Shown here: piece after piece, positions 8,613-17,684 of the stretch | How the letters are laid out: each line of letters opens with the position of its first letter | Numbering within the stretch: the stretch's first letter is position 1 | Assembly: GCF_003364255.1 (NCBI RefSeq) | Contig: NZ_NXLR01000004.1 | Span: 58,642-122,641, forward strand | DNA length: 64,000 nucleotides | Direction: 5' to 3' | From: Helicobacter marmotae | Lineage (GTDB): Bacteria; Campylobacterota; Campylobacteria; Campylobacterales; Helicobacteraceae | Position numbers and translations under genes: made by a program | Notes under the pieces: model-generated | The model's input: the letters and a program-made list of their open reading frames with translations, nothing else | Told to the model about the DNA's origin: nothing | The model's database searches: none

Positions 8613-10319
8613 ATGAAAACAATCACAAGAGAAGCATATGCCTCTATGTATGGACCAACCACAGGCGATAAAATCCGCCTAGCAGATACGAATTTATTTG
8701 CAGAGATAGAAAAGGACTTTACACTCTATGGTGAGGAAGTCAAGTTTGGCGGGGGGAAAACAATCCGTGATGGCATGGCACAATGTGCAAGTGAGAAACC
8801 TTGCCTTGATGTGGTTATCACAAATGTAGTGATTATCGACTATAGCGGTATTTATAAGGCTGATATAGGCTTGAGGGGAAATAAAATCATCGGTATTGGC
8901 AAGGCGGGTAACCCTGATATACAAGATGGCATAAGTGAAAATATGACCATAGGGGCTAGCACTGAAGTAATCGCCGGAGAGGGGCTTATCTGCACTGCTG
9001 GAGGCATTGATACGCATATTCACTTTATCTCCCCTACGCAAATCCCAACTGCACTTTATAGCGGCGTTACTACGATGATAGGAGGAGGCGTAGGACCAAG
9101 CGCGGGAAGTAGTGCTACTACCTGCACACCCGGCAAATTTAATATAGAAGAAATGCTCAAAGCCGCAGAGGCTTATACGATGAATATTGGCTTTTTAGCT
9201 AAGGGCAATACCTCTAATGAGCAAGCCCTAAGAGAGCAAATAGAATCTGGAGCGGTGGGCTTTAAGATTCACGAAGATTGGGGCTCTACTCCTGCGGTTA
9301 TTAACCACGCCCTAAATGTCGCAGAAGCGTATGATGTGCAAGTAGCCATACATACTGATACGCTTAATGAAAGTGGCTTTGTGCAAGATACGCTAGAGGC
9401 TATAGGTGGTAGGACGATACATACTTTCCACACAGAGGGCGCTGGAGGCGGGCACGCCCCGGATATTATTAAAGCTGCAGGATACCCAAATGTCTTGCCT
9501 GCTTCGACTAACCCGACATTGCCCTTTACTCAAAATACGATTGATGAGCATTTAGATATGCTTATGGTGTGCCATCATTTAGATAAAAATATCAAAGAAG
9601 ATGTAGCCTTTGCTGATAGTAGGATTCGCCCTGAGAGTATAGCTGCAGAAGATACGCTCCATGATATGGGGGTGTTTTCTATCACAAGTTCAGATTCTCA
9701 AGCTATGGGGCGCGTGGGAGAGGTTATCATACGCACGTGGCAAATGGCAGATAAATGCAAAAATGAATTTGGAGCACTTAAAGAAGAGCGCGGGGAAAAT
9801 GATAATTTTAGAATCAAAAGATACATAGCAAAATACACCATAAACCCCGCCATTGCCAGCGGTATAGCCGAATATGTAGGCTCTGTAGAAGTGGGCAAAT
9901 TTGCAGACTTAGTCCTCTATAAGCCTGCGCTTTTTGGGGTAAAGCCTGAAATGATTATCAAAAATGGAATGATAGTTGGCGCAAAAATGGGAGATAGCAA
10001 TGCCTCTATCCCCACACCTCAACCCATAGTATATAAAGAAATGTTTGGCGCACACGGAGGGGCAAAATATGACACAAGCATTACCTTTGTCTCACAAGCG
10101 GCGTTTAAGGCTAATATCAAAGAAAAACTAGGCTTGCATAAACTCATCTTACCTATCAAAAACTGCCGCAATATTGGCAAAAAGGATATGAAATATAATG
10201 ATGTAGTAACCTCTATAGAAGTCAATCCCGAAACCTATGAAGTCAAAATTGATAATCAACTCATCACCTCTAAAAGTGTGAGTAAAGTGCCTCTTGCACA
10301 ACTCTATCATTTATTTTAA
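8613..10319 (+). CDS. ureB: Urease subunit UreB (alpha, catalytic)
   Basis: 568 residues, the normal length. Active-site residues are all visible: nickel ligands H135 and H137 (THIHF), the carbamylated lysine K218 (GFKIHEDW), H247, H273 and D361 (SSDSQAMG), and the mobile-flap C320-H321. GAGGAAAG upstream serves as ribosome site. The next gene, ureI, begins 9 bases after the stop, so structural and channel genes are probably cotranscribed. Nothing suggests inactivation. Confidence 0.98.
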   Translation: MKTITREAYASMYGPTTGDKIRLADTNLFAEIEKDFTLYGEEVKFGGGKTIRDGMAQCASEKPCLDVVITNVVIIDYSGIYKADIGLRGNKIIGIGKAGNPDIQDGISENMTIGASTEVIAGEGLICTAGGIDTHIHFISPTQIPTALYSGVTTMIGGGVGPSAGSSATTCTPGKFNIEEMLKAAEAYTMNIGFLAKGNTSNEQALREQIESGAVGFKIHEDWGSTPAVINHALNVAEAYDVQVAIHTDTLNESGFVQDTLEAIGGRTIHTFHTEGAGGGHAPDIIKAAGYPNVLPASTNPTLPFTQNTIDEHLDMLMVCHHLDKNIKEDVAFADSRIRPESIAAEDTLHDMGVFSITSSDSQAMGRVGEVIIRTWQMADKCKNEFGALKEERGENDNFRIKRYIAKYTINPAIASGIAEYVGSVEVGKFADLVLYKPALFGVKPEMIIKNGMIVGAKMGDSNASIPTPQPIVYKEMFGAHGGAKYDTSITFVSQAAFKANIKEKLGLHKLILPIKNCRNIGKKDMKYNDVVTSIEVNPETYEVKIDNQLITSKSVSKVPLAQLYHLF

Positions 10320-10328
10320 AGGATATGT

Positions 10329-10841
10329 ATGTTAGGACTTGTTTTATTGTATGTCGGGGCAGTGCTTATCAATAATGGTATCGCTCGTTTAATCAATATT
10401 GAGCCAAAAGCCACAGCGATTTTAAATCTCTTTGTGGCATTTCTCTCTATTAGCGTAAGTCTCATTATGGTGATATGTGCGAGCATAGGCTATGGGGGAG
10501 CAGATTCTTATTATGGGGCGGCTATGGGCTTGCTTTTTGGCTTTACGTATTTATTCATCGCTTGTAATTTACTCTTCAATTTAGACTTAAGGGCGTATGG
10601 CTACTATAGCCTCTTTGTAAGCATAAACACGATTCCAGCAAGTATCCTTAGCTATGGGGAGAGTTTGCAAGAGAAAGCATTTACTTGTATATGGCTTGCT
10701 TGGGGCGTGCTATGGTTTGTGGGCTTTATAGAATGCGCCCTTAAACGACAAATGAGATTTACTCCGCATTTAGCGATATTAGAGGGTATTTTCACAGCAT
10801 TTATTCCTGCTTGGCTCTTCTTTTTAGGGTATTGGCATTGA
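10329..10841 (+). CDS. ureI: Urea channel UreI (inner membrane)
   Basis: 170 residues, hydrophobic throughout with six likely membrane helices, starting MLGLVLLYVG as in H. pylori UreI and carrying GLLFGFTYL and LAWGVLW signatures. H. pylori UreI is 195 residues; the difference is mostly in the first periplasmic loop, which here is only about ASIGYGGADSYYG. Neither this loop nor the second (about SYGESLQEKAFTC) contains histidine, whereas histidines in these loops gate the H. pylori channel by pH. It probably lets urea in without acid gating (inference). The stop overlaps the ureE start. Confidence 0.93.
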   Translation: MLGLVLLYVGAVLINNGIARLINIEPKATAILNLFVAFLSISVSLIMVICASIGYGGADSYYGAAMGLLFGFTYLFIACNLLFNLDLRAYGYYSLFVSINTIPASILSYGESLQEKAFTCIWLAWGVLWFVGFIECALKRQMRFTPHLAILEGIFTAFIPAWLFFLGYWH

Positions 10842-11356
10842 TATATGTTGAGCATATTTGTGGGAATATCACAGATTTCAATTTAAGAGATATTGAGCTT
10901 GATAGCATAGCCATAGAGTGGTTTGATACATATAAAAAAATCGCCCGATTCACTTCAAGCAAGGGAGAAGTGATAGCCCTCAAGCTCCCAACAAATGCAA
11001 GGGCTCTTAATAATGGTGATATACTCTCCTTACACAATAAAAGTGCGATTATAATCTCTATTATCCCATCTGCTGCTCTTTGTGTGAGTTTGCAAGAATA
11101 TATGAGCATAGCTCTTTTTTGCTATGAAGTGGGGAATCTCCACGCACCATTATTTTACATACCCTCGCAAGGGGAGTTTTGCACGCCTTTTGAGCCCCCT
11201 GTGCAAAGAATGCTAGAGAGGTTAAAAATCCATTTTGCAATAAAAGATTGTATCTTAGAGCCTAAAGATAGAGTGCAGATAGCAAACCCTATCCTCAAAG
11301 AGCCAGAGCTTATAAAAAGCCCAGATTTTCAAATCCACCTTAGGCAAAAAGTATGA
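10838..11356 (+). CDS. ureE: Urease nickel metallochaperone UreE
   Basis: Delivers nickel to the UreF-UreG-UreH/apo-urease complex. I place the start at TTG 10838, overlapping the ureI stop, because an AGGG lies a normal distance upstream and the protein then begins (M)IYVEHICGN like other Helicobacter UreE proteins; length is 172 residues versus 170 in H. pylori. Frame-open TTG 10811 is less likely. The family features IEWFDTYKKIARF and CYEVGNLHAPLF are present, and the nickel-binding His of GN(L/R)HA is kept. There is no His-rich tail. The gene overlaps ureF by 4 bases. Confidence 0.9.
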   Translation: MIYVEHICGNITDFNLRDIELDSIAIEWFDTYKKIARFTSSKGEVIALKLPTNARALNNGDILSLHNKSAIIISIIPSAALCVSLQEYMSIALFCYEVGNLHAPLFYIPSQGEFCTPFEPPVQRMLERLKIHFAIKDCILEPKDRVQIANPILKEPELIKSPDFQIHLRQKV

Positions 11357-12015
11357 ACTTCCTCCTTTTGCAAATTAATGATTCCCTCTTCCCCATAGGA
11401 AGTTACACGCATTCTTTTGGCTTAGAGAGCTATGTAGCCCAGCAGATACTCCAAAATCAACAAGACGCAAAAGCCTATCTTCACTCATATTTGCATACAC
11501 AAATCTTATATACAGATTTGCTTTCCATTAAGCTTAGCTTTGAAGCAGAGGATATTGGCTCTATCCTCCACTATGAATCTCTCCTTTATGCTTCAATGGC
11601 TGCAACCCCATCACGTAAAGGTATGCAAAAAATAGGCACGCGATTTATAAAAACCATACAATCCCTCCCGCTAAAGCCCCATGCACTTTTTGAATCCTAC
11701 CTCCACCAAAGTCTTTACTTTATGTATCCTATCAGCTATGCTACCTTTTGCAAGGCATATATAGGTGATTTTGAGAGTGCTCTTAAACACTATATGTATG
11801 CTCAAATTGCTAATGCCCTAACTAATTGTGTAAAACTTATCCCCCTAGCCCAAAGTGAGGGGCAAGCTATTTTATATGCTTTATGCGCGGAATTTGATGA
11901 GGTTTATGCGAAGTTACAAACCCTCACGCAAGAGGACTTTTGCTGCGCTTGGGCGTATAATGAAATTAAAGCCATGCAGCATGAATATCTCTACTCTAAA
12001 CTCTATATGTCTTAA
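11353..12015 (+). CDS. ureF: Urease accessory protein UreF
   Basis: 220 residues, all-alpha UreF family: N-terminal LLLQINDSLFPIGSYTHSFGLESYV and C-terminal YLYSKLYMS match the family's start and end. H. pylori UreF is 254 residues; the difference lies in the N-terminal and central parts. UreF acts as an assembly and GTPase-regulating factor for UreG during nickel insertion. Translationally coupled to ureE (4-base overlap) and 9 bases from ureG. Confidence 0.93.
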   Translation: MNFLLLQINDSLFPIGSYTHSFGLESYVAQQILQNQQDAKAYLHSYLHTQILYTDLLSIKLSFEAEDIGSILHYESLLYASMAATPSRKGMQKIGTRFIKTIQSLPLKPHALFESYLHQSLYFMYPISYATFCKAYIGDFESALKHYMYAQIANALTNCVKLIPLAQSEGQAILYALCAEFDEVYAKLQTLTQEDFCCAWAYNEIKAMQHEYLYSKLYMS

Positions 12016-12024
12016 GGAGCAAAT

Positions 12025-12624
12025 ATGGTAAAAATCGGCGTATGCGGACCCGTAGGAAGCGGTAAAACAGCCCTTATAGAATCACTCACTCGCCTTATGA
12101 GCAAGCAGTATTCTATAGCAGTTATCACCAATGATATTTACACACAAGAAGATGCGCAGTTTTTAAGCAAAAACTCTGTTTTACCGCAAGAGAGAATCAT
12201 CGGCGTAGAGACAGGAGGCTGCCCACATACGGCGATTAGAGAAGATGCCTCTATGAATCTTGAAGCCATAGAAGAGCTACAAAAAAGATTTTCCAACCTT
12301 GATATTATATTTATAGAAAGTGGCGGGGATAATCTCGCAAGTAGCTTTAGCCCAGAGTTAGCTGATTTTAGTATCTTTGTCATTGATGTAAGCGCAGGAG
12401 ATAAAATCCCAAGAAAGGGAGGACCGGGCATTACTCGCTCTGATTTATTGCTGATTAATAAAATTGACTTAGCTCCGTATGTGGGGGCAAGCCTAGAAGT
12501 TATGCAAAGAGATTCTAAAATGATGCGCGGGGAGAGGAAGTTTCTTTTTACCAATATTGCTAAAAATGAGGGCATAAGTGAAGTTATTGATTGGATTAAA
12601 ACTTATGCCCTCTTAGAGCAATAA
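12025..12624 (+). CDS. ureG: Urease accessory GTPase UreG
   Basis: 199 residues, the standard length. P-loop GPVGSGKT at 8-15, nickel-binding CPH at 66-68, ESGGDNL motif and the NKIDL guanine-recognition motif are all present. SIMIBI-class GTPase that powers nickel delivery to urease. AAGGAG precedes the ATG at normal spacing. Confidence 0.97.
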   Translation: MVKIGVCGPVGSGKTALIESLTRLMSKQYSIAVITNDIYTQEDAQFLSKNSVLPQERIIGVETGGCPHTAIREDASMNLEAIEELQKRFSNLDIIFIESGGDNLASSFSPELADFSIFVIDVSAGDKIPRKGGPGITRSDLLLINKIDLAPYVGASLEVMQRDSKMMRGERKFLFTNIAKNEGISEVIDWIKTYALLEQ

Positions 12625-12639
12625 AAGGCAAAAGTCATA

Positions 12640-13419
12640 ATGAGCCATTTCCCCCAAGCAAGCACGCTTAAGCTTAGCACCAAAGTAGGCTTAAATGGCA
12701 AAAGCATTATCGATAAAATGCTTTTTACCCCACCTTTTAAAGTCATAAGCCCGCTTTTTCATAAACATTATAGTGAGATTATGCTCCTTTGCGTGAGTGC
12801 TGGGCTTTTAAAAGGCGATAGACAAGATATAAACCTCCATATAGGGGCAAAAAGCCAAATTCTCCTAAGCACTCAAAGTTATGAAAAAATACATGACACA
12901 CAAAATGGGGCTGCCAAACGTGAAATGTACATCACTTTAGAAGAAAATGCCCTTTTAGAATACGCACCCCTGCCTTGCATTCCCTTTGCAAATGCTTGCT
13001 TTAGCAGTTGCACCAATATACACTTGCATGAGCATTCAAAGCTCTACTATAGTGAGATTCTATGTGCGGGGAGGGTAGAGAGAGGCGAGATATTTGCCTT
13101 TAGGGAGTTTCACTCCAAGCTTTTTATCTCTCTTAAAGGGCGGCTGATATTTTTTGAAAATACTCATCTTAACCCCCAAACTATGCCTTTAAGGAGTTTA
13201 TGTGCCTTTAGGGAATACACGCATAGCCTAAGCTATGTGATTTTTGATAAAAACCTAGATAAAAAAGCACTTGAAGCAAAAGTACTATCAAGTCCTATCA
13301 ATGTGGGCATTAGCTTTTGTGATGATGTGGTTGTGATTAAAGCCTTAGCAAAGCAAGCCCAAGCCCTCATTGAATTAAGAGATAGCCTAAGTGCTTTGAA
13401 AACATCTCCCAAGCTTTAA
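12640..13419 (+). CDS. ureH: Urease accessory protein UreH (UreD)
   Basis: 259 residues. UreD/UreH family scaffold that binds apo-urease and recruits UreF and UreG. Visible signatures are LLKGD after the N-terminal strands, LSTQSYEKIH, EYAPLPCIPFANA and GRVERGE. Last gene of the operon. It is followed by a hairpin and then the convergent cysE; no nickel transporter gene follows. Confidence 0.93.
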   Translation: MSHFPQASTLKLSTKVGLNGKSIIDKMLFTPPFKVISPLFHKHYSEIMLLCVSAGLLKGDRQDINLHIGAKSQILLSTQSYEKIHDTQNGAAKREMYITLEENALLEYAPLPCIPFANACFSSCTNIHLHEHSKLYYSEILCAGRVERGEIFAFREFHSKLFISLKGRLIFFENTHLNPQTMPLRSLCAFREYTHSLSYVIFDKNLDKKALEAKVLSSPINVGISFCDDVVVIKALAKQAQALIELRDSLSALKTSPKL

Positions 13420-13484
13420 TTAGCTCTTCACACATCGCTACACTAAAGATAGCAACGATGCTAAACCCTCAATATTAACTTGTC

Positions 13485-13526
13485 GCCTCCAGTGAATGGA
13501 GGCAAAGAATCTCTCTCTTTTTTAAA
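13485..13526. terminator. Hairpin between convergent ureH and cysE, inside a repeat remnant
   Basis: GCCTCCA (13485-13491) pairs with TGGAGGC (13497-13503), loop GTGAA, with a T6 run at 13521-13526. The surrounding bases (GAATCTCTCTC, GTGTTTCAGATAGAGATTCCTC) belong to the dispersed repeat family, so this may be a repeat doing duty as a terminator. Confidence 0.4.
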
Positions 13527-13586
13527 TCTAGTGTTTCAGATAGAGATTCCTCACACTCTAAAAGCCAACACAAAAAGCAAGTATTA

Positions 13587-14339
13587 CTATGTCGCCAATG
13601 TCTCCAAAAAGCTTGCATAGAGGGCATTCAGCTCTTCTAGCTCTTTAGCATGGCAGCATTCTGTACTACTCTCTAGAATCTGCAAACGTTTAAAGAGATA
13701 TTCAAATAACGCCCTATCAATGTCAGGGAGCTTATTGACAGCATTTATATCTTGTGCGCGCCCTTTGAGGATTACACGTGCAGGGATTCCCACAGCAGTG
13801 CAGTCCTTTGGGACATCTTTAATCACAACAGAATTTGCCCCAATTTTTGCATTCGCCCCTACGCGTATATTCCCTAATATCTTCGCTCCTGCGCCTATGA
13901 CCACGCCATCTTCAATGCTAGGGTGGCGCTTGACTTTATCAAGGCTAGTCCCGCCTAAGGTTACACCCTGATAAATGACTACATCATTGCCTACTTCTGC
14001 AGTCTCACCTATCACCACACCCGTAGCATGGTCAATAAAAACCCGCCTGCCAATGCGCGCTGCAGGGTGAATATCTACATTCGTAATAAAGCCTGTAAGC
14101 CCCATAATAATGCGTGCTATCACTTTAAAGCCGGCATTATGTATGGCATGAGCTAAACGATAATGCACTAAGGCTATAAGCCCGGGATAATTAAAAAACA
14201 ATTCTATGCTTTTATTAATAGCTGGGTCTTTTTGCTTAATAACGCAAAAATCCTCTTTAATAATCTGCCATAATGAAGCCTTTTTTTCATCTTTGTTTTG
14301 TGCTTGGTTTTCTTGCACTTCAGTGGTATGTCGTTCCAC
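13587..14339 (-). CDS. cysE: Serine O-acetyltransferase
   Basis: Makes O-acetylserine, the acceptor for sulfide in cysteine synthesis. 250 residues: a helical N-terminal part (LIALVHYRLAHAIHN), then a left-handed beta-helix of hexapeptide repeats from about residue 85, with catalytic H104 (DHATGVVIGE) and H139 (KRHP), ending with a helical tail of about 40 residues. Longer than short bacterial forms because of N- and C-terminal extensions. Starts 5 bases after the speA stop, so the two are likely one operon. Together with the sulfur module at 46.6-55.1 kb it suggests the organism makes cysteine from reduced sulfur. Confidence 0.93.
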   Translation of the reverse strand: MERHTTEVQENQAQNKDEKKASLWQIIKEDFCVIKQKDPAINKSIELFFNYPGLIALVHYRLAHAIHNAGFKVIARIIMGLTGFITNVDIHPAARIGRRVFIDHATGVVIGETAEVGNDVVIYQGVTLGGTSLDKVKRHPSIEDGVVIGAGAKILGNIRVGANAKIGANSVVIKDVPKDCTAVGIPARVILKGRAQDINAVNKLPDIDRALFEYLFKRLQILESSTECCHAKELEELNALYASFLETLAT

Positions 14340-14344
14340 TCTCT

Positions 14345-16195
14345 CTATTCTCCTTTAGTTGTAATCGTGCGTAAATAGCCATTTTCACTTAGCATCACAT
14401 AAAGTCGCCCGAGCATTTTCTTTTTGCCCTCACTATCAAGGCTTTGATTATCCTCTATATGTTGTTTTAATCGGCGCTCTATGTCCTTTGTATCATAATC
14501 TAAATCATCAAGCACATCTAAAATGGTTTGTGCTTCAATCAAGCGCGATAATTCATAGCCTTTATTTAAGTCATCATCAAACTCCACGCTAAATTCTGTA
14601 GGGTGAGTGAAGAGATTATGGCGCATACCGAGCACCTCTTGATACGCTCCCACAAGGAAAAAGCCTAAAAAGTACTCCTCTTTTGTTACATCTACATCAT
14701 GTAAAAAGAGCGGTTTATTAGCATTAAAGGCAATCTCTCCATCAGAATCACAAGTAATATCCCATAAACTCGCGCTTCGATTGGGGCGGCGATTTAGCCT
14801 ATCAAGGGGCATAACGGGAAAATTCTGCGCTAAGCCCCAATAATCGGGCAAACTTTGAAAAAAGCTGCAATTAAGCAAATACCGCTCTTGAACTTGCTCT
14901 TGAATCTGCAAAATTTCATTGTGGTTTTTATGCTTTAGAAGCTTAATGACCTTTTTAATAATCAAATGCACCAGCACTTCGGTATTTGAGCGGTCTTGCA
15001 AATCAATATAGCCTAAATCAAAAAGCGTAAGAAGCGATTCCATATGATCAAGGCTATCATGCAAGTATTCAATGGCATTTTTCTCCACTACACTATTATA
15101 GAGGTCAAAAAGCTCTTCGATTAATGGCGGGTTTTGCTCTTTAAGTTTTAGGGCTTTTTCATCATATTCTTGGGAGAAAAGCTCTAAAACAGGGGCGATA
15201 AGCACTGCGTGGCTTGCAGCGATAAAGCGACCAGATTCTATAAAAATATCAGGCTCGGGCTCGTTTTTATTTTTCGCAATTTCACGTAAAGAAAACACCA
15301 CATCACCACTAAATTCACTTAATGTATAGTTGCGATCATTAGCACCCTCATGTTGGGTATATTCTACTGCTAAGCCTCCGCCGATATTCACACATTGCAA
15401 ATTGCTAGCCCCTTTTTTACGCAACTCCGCATAGATATTACCTGCTTCTCTAATAGCCCGCTTAAGGGGGGAAATATCGCTAATTTGACTCCCAATATGA
15501 AAGTGAATCATCGTAAATTTATGCAAAAGCTCCTCTTTTTTGAGCATATTAATCGCCTCTAAAAGTTCTGTGCTTGTGAGCCCAAACTTTGAGTTAATCC
15601 CTCCGCTCTTTGCCCAAAGCCCTATGCCTGTGCTATGGAGGCGGATTCTTAAGCCTATATTAGGATAAGGCTCGCCCATTTCTTTTGCCACCTCAATAAT
15701 GGTTTCTAGCTCATTTAAGCCCTCAATAGTAAGCGTAATATCATGCCCCATATTTGCCGCGCTAAAGCCTAAGGAAATCATCTCCCTATCTTTAAAGCCA
15801 TTAACCGTTATAGGGGCGTTTTCATTGGTATAAGCCATAGCCAAAATAAGCTCAGATTTACTCCCAGCTTCTAAACCATAGCATTTATCCTTACTTAACT
15901 CCACTAAGGGAAGGACGAAATTTGGCATTTGATTTACCTTGAGGGGGAAGACGGCTTTAAATTTACCTTGATAGGAATACTCTTTAATAGCGCCCTCAAA
16001 GGTAGCAAAAAGCTTATCAACTTGACTTTTAATCAAATGTGGGAAACGCAAGAGCAGAGGTCCCTTATAGCCCCTCTCTCTTGCATCTTGGACTATATCA
16101 ATCAATGCGGGCTTATGTTTATAATTGACCTTGACTTTACCATCGATGATAATAAAGTCATTATTGCCCCAAAAGTTAATGCCATAATCTACCAT
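14345..16195 (-). CDS. speA: Biosynthetic arginine decarboxylase
   Basis: PLP-dependent fold-III decarboxylase converting arginine to agmatine and CO2, the first step to polyamines. 616 residues, usual length. The PLP lysine lies in VFPLKVNQ near residue 85; other signatures are GLEAGSKSEL, IHFHIGSQ, VNIGGGLAVEY and ESGRFIAASHA. ATG 16195 is preceded by GAGGTGGAG. In H. pylori SpeA has been linked to acid tolerance; here it sits right after the urease operon, in convergent orientation. Confidence 0.95.
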   Translation of the reverse strand: MVDYGINFWGNNDFIIIDGKVKVNYKHKPALIDIVQDARERGYKGPLLLRFPHLIKSQVDKLFATFEGAIKEYSYQGKFKAVFPLKVNQMPNFVLPLVELSKDKCYGLEAGSKSELILAMAYTNENAPITVNGFKDREMISLGFSAANMGHDITLTIEGLNELETIIEVAKEMGEPYPNIGLRIRLHSTGIGLWAKSGGINSKFGLTSTELLEAINMLKKEELLHKFTMIHFHIGSQISDISPLKRAIREAGNIYAELRKKGASNLQCVNIGGGLAVEYTQHEGANDRNYTLSEFSGDVVFSLREIAKNKNEPEPDIFIESGRFIAASHAVLIAPVLELFSQEYDEKALKLKEQNPPLIEELFDLYNSVVEKNAIEYLHDSLDHMESLLTLFDLGYIDLQDRSNTEVLVHLIIKKVIKLLKHKNHNEILQIQEQVQERYLLNCSFFQSLPDYWGLAQNFPVMPLDRLNRRPNRSASLWDITCDSDGEIAFNANKPLFLHDVDVTKEEYFLGFFLVGAYQEVLGMRHNLFTHPTEFSVEFDDDLNKGYELSRLIEAQTILDVLDDLDYDTKDIERRLKQHIEDNQSLDSEGKKKMLGRLYVMLSENGYLRTITTKGE

Positions 16196-16251
16196 ACTCC
16201 ACCTCGCCTCTCTAGCTAAAGGTGTGCATTATAACACTTTAAAAGTACTTT

Positions 16252-16782
16252 ATGGCTATACTTAAAGCGATAAACTCTTTGATAACGGAGCGACTTTTGG
16301 ACAAACATATACCCGCACTTGATATATCTAGCCCCATTGATTTGGACTTTTTAGAAGATGTTTTAAGGCATATCTATACTTTGGGTTTGCTTGCTTATAG
16401 GGTGCAAAATTGCGTTCTTGAAGTGATTGGCTTAGATAATGAGGGCATAAGGGAGTTAAATGCAAACTTTAGGGGCAAGGATATGCCCACTGATGTGCTA
16501 AGCTTCCCTCTAGTGTGTGATATGTATAGCACAGATTTAGCCCAAAATAGCGCGCCGATATGTCTAGGGAGCATTGTTATCAACTATGAAATGGCACAAG
16601 ATGTGGCAAAGAGACTTCAACATAGCTTGAGAGATGAGCTTAGCTTGCTTTTTGTGCATGGGTTTTTGCATATATTGGGCTATGACCATGAGGTTGATAA
16701 TGGCGAACAAAGGGCATTAGAGCAGAGCATTATAGAGAGTTTAGGTTTAGCCAAAAGCCTTATAGTGAGAGCAGAGGGGTAG
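16252..16782 (+). CDS. ybeY: Endoribonuclease YbeY
   Basis: 176 residues. Metal-dependent single-strand RNase for 16S rRNA 3'-end maturation and ribosome quality control. The zinc motif HGFLHILGYDHE lies near residue 135, and RGKDMPTDVLSFP is also typical. Divergent from speA with a 56-base shared spacer. A perfect TATAAT (16788-16793) directly after the stop could start a transcript into the following gap. Confidence 0.93.
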   Translation: MAILKAINSLITERLLDKHIPALDISSPIDLDFLEDVLRHIYTLGLLAYRVQNCVLEVIGLDNEGIRELNANFRGKDMPTDVLSFPLVCDMYSTDLAQNSAPICLGSIVINYEMAQDVAKRLQHSLRDELSLLFVHGFLHILGYDHEVDNGEQRALEQSIIESLGLAKSLIVRAEG

Positions 16783-17177
16783 TTTTGTATAATGCAGCCT
16801 CTATATGGAAGTTTGTTTGCTTGCAAATCAAATATGGCTATATAAGCAAAAATATTTGTCGCTCTAAAATCTCAAAAAGAGGTAAGAAAGTTTTTGAAAT
16901 TACATTGATTTAATGTCTTGGTATGTGTGAAATCAATTCACACATACCGCCTAAAGATTGACTTATAGCTAAGCTACGCTTATCTATCAAGTCTTTTTCT
17001 AAGGGCTTTAAATTGTCGCCTGAAAGTGCCTGTGGCTAGGGGCATTTCTATTAATTTGATGTCTTGGTTTGCAAAAATAAATTTTGCAAACCACCTAAAG
17101 CGCCTTTCGGGGGGCACTATTTTTGACTTTTTACCTTTTTGGGTGATTTGGGTTTCTCCTACAAAAAGATAGTTAGT
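16783..17177. other. Gap with two hairpin elements of matching flanks and different arms
   Basis: No coding frame is convincing. TATAAT at 16788-16793 is a good -10. Element 1 (about 16912-16957): ATGTCTT, then GGTATGTGTGAA / TTCACACATACC (16920-16931 with 16937-16948, 5-base loop), then GCCTAAAG. Element 2 (about 17058-17100): ATGTCTT, then GGTTTGCAAAA / TTTTGCAAACC (17066-17076 with 17082-17092, 5-base loop), then ACCTAAAG. The flanks are shared while the arms differ yet pair perfectly. Confidence 0.7.
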
Positions 17178-17570
17178 TTGTCATGTCTTAGGCTTTGAGC
17201 TGAAGAATCTCTACTTGGATTTCTAGTAGATTCCATCCCGTTGTCATTCTGAGCCTCCTTTAGGAGGCGAAGAATCTCTATTCGAATCACTAGTCGCCCA
17301 CAGAGATTCTTCGCTTGATTCTCAAGCTCAGAATGACAATCAATCCAGCATTTACTAGTAATCTAAAAAGCAATTCTTCACCCCTTATTGGGGTCTTGGA
17401 ATGACAAAGTAACTGCCTTTCTAGCGATTCTGTTAAAGAGTCTTTAGCGGATAAGAGAGATTCTTCGGTCAGGCGTTGCCCTCCCTCAGAATGACAAACT
17501 TGGAAAATTTCTGGTGTATCAAATAGCAATTCTTCACCTCCTAGCGGGGGTTTGTGATGAGAAATGAACA
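17178..17570. repeat. Dispersed palindromic repeat cluster, copy A
   Basis: Several joined units. The central unit (17243-17337, 95 bases) is framed by GTCATTCTGAGC and its complement GCTCAGAATGAC, with inner arms CGAAGAATCTCT / AGAGATTCTTCG. Positions 17178-17409 are nearly identical to the reverse complement of 63653-63884; homology continues more weakly to about 17480. The open frame across it (GEELLF and so on) is not a gene. Confidence 0.85.
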
Positions 17571-17684
17571 GCATCTACTAGCAATCCAAATAGAGTTTTT
17601 CGCTTGTTTCACAAACCAATACACTTCCAAAAGTTAGCTATTAACGCTCATGCGCTCAAAGTATAAGCCAAATCTCTTAAAGCC

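Noticed and set aside
16912..17100. Hairpin pair as CRISPR repeats or integron attC sites
   Set aside because: Only two copies, no constant repeat with spacers, no cas or integrase gene, and no attC core GTTRRRY/RYYYAAC boxes.
17290..17574. A 94-residue minus-strand frame with GEELLF phrases
   Set aside because: It is the palindromic repeat read as protein; the same phrases appear wherever the repeat lies.
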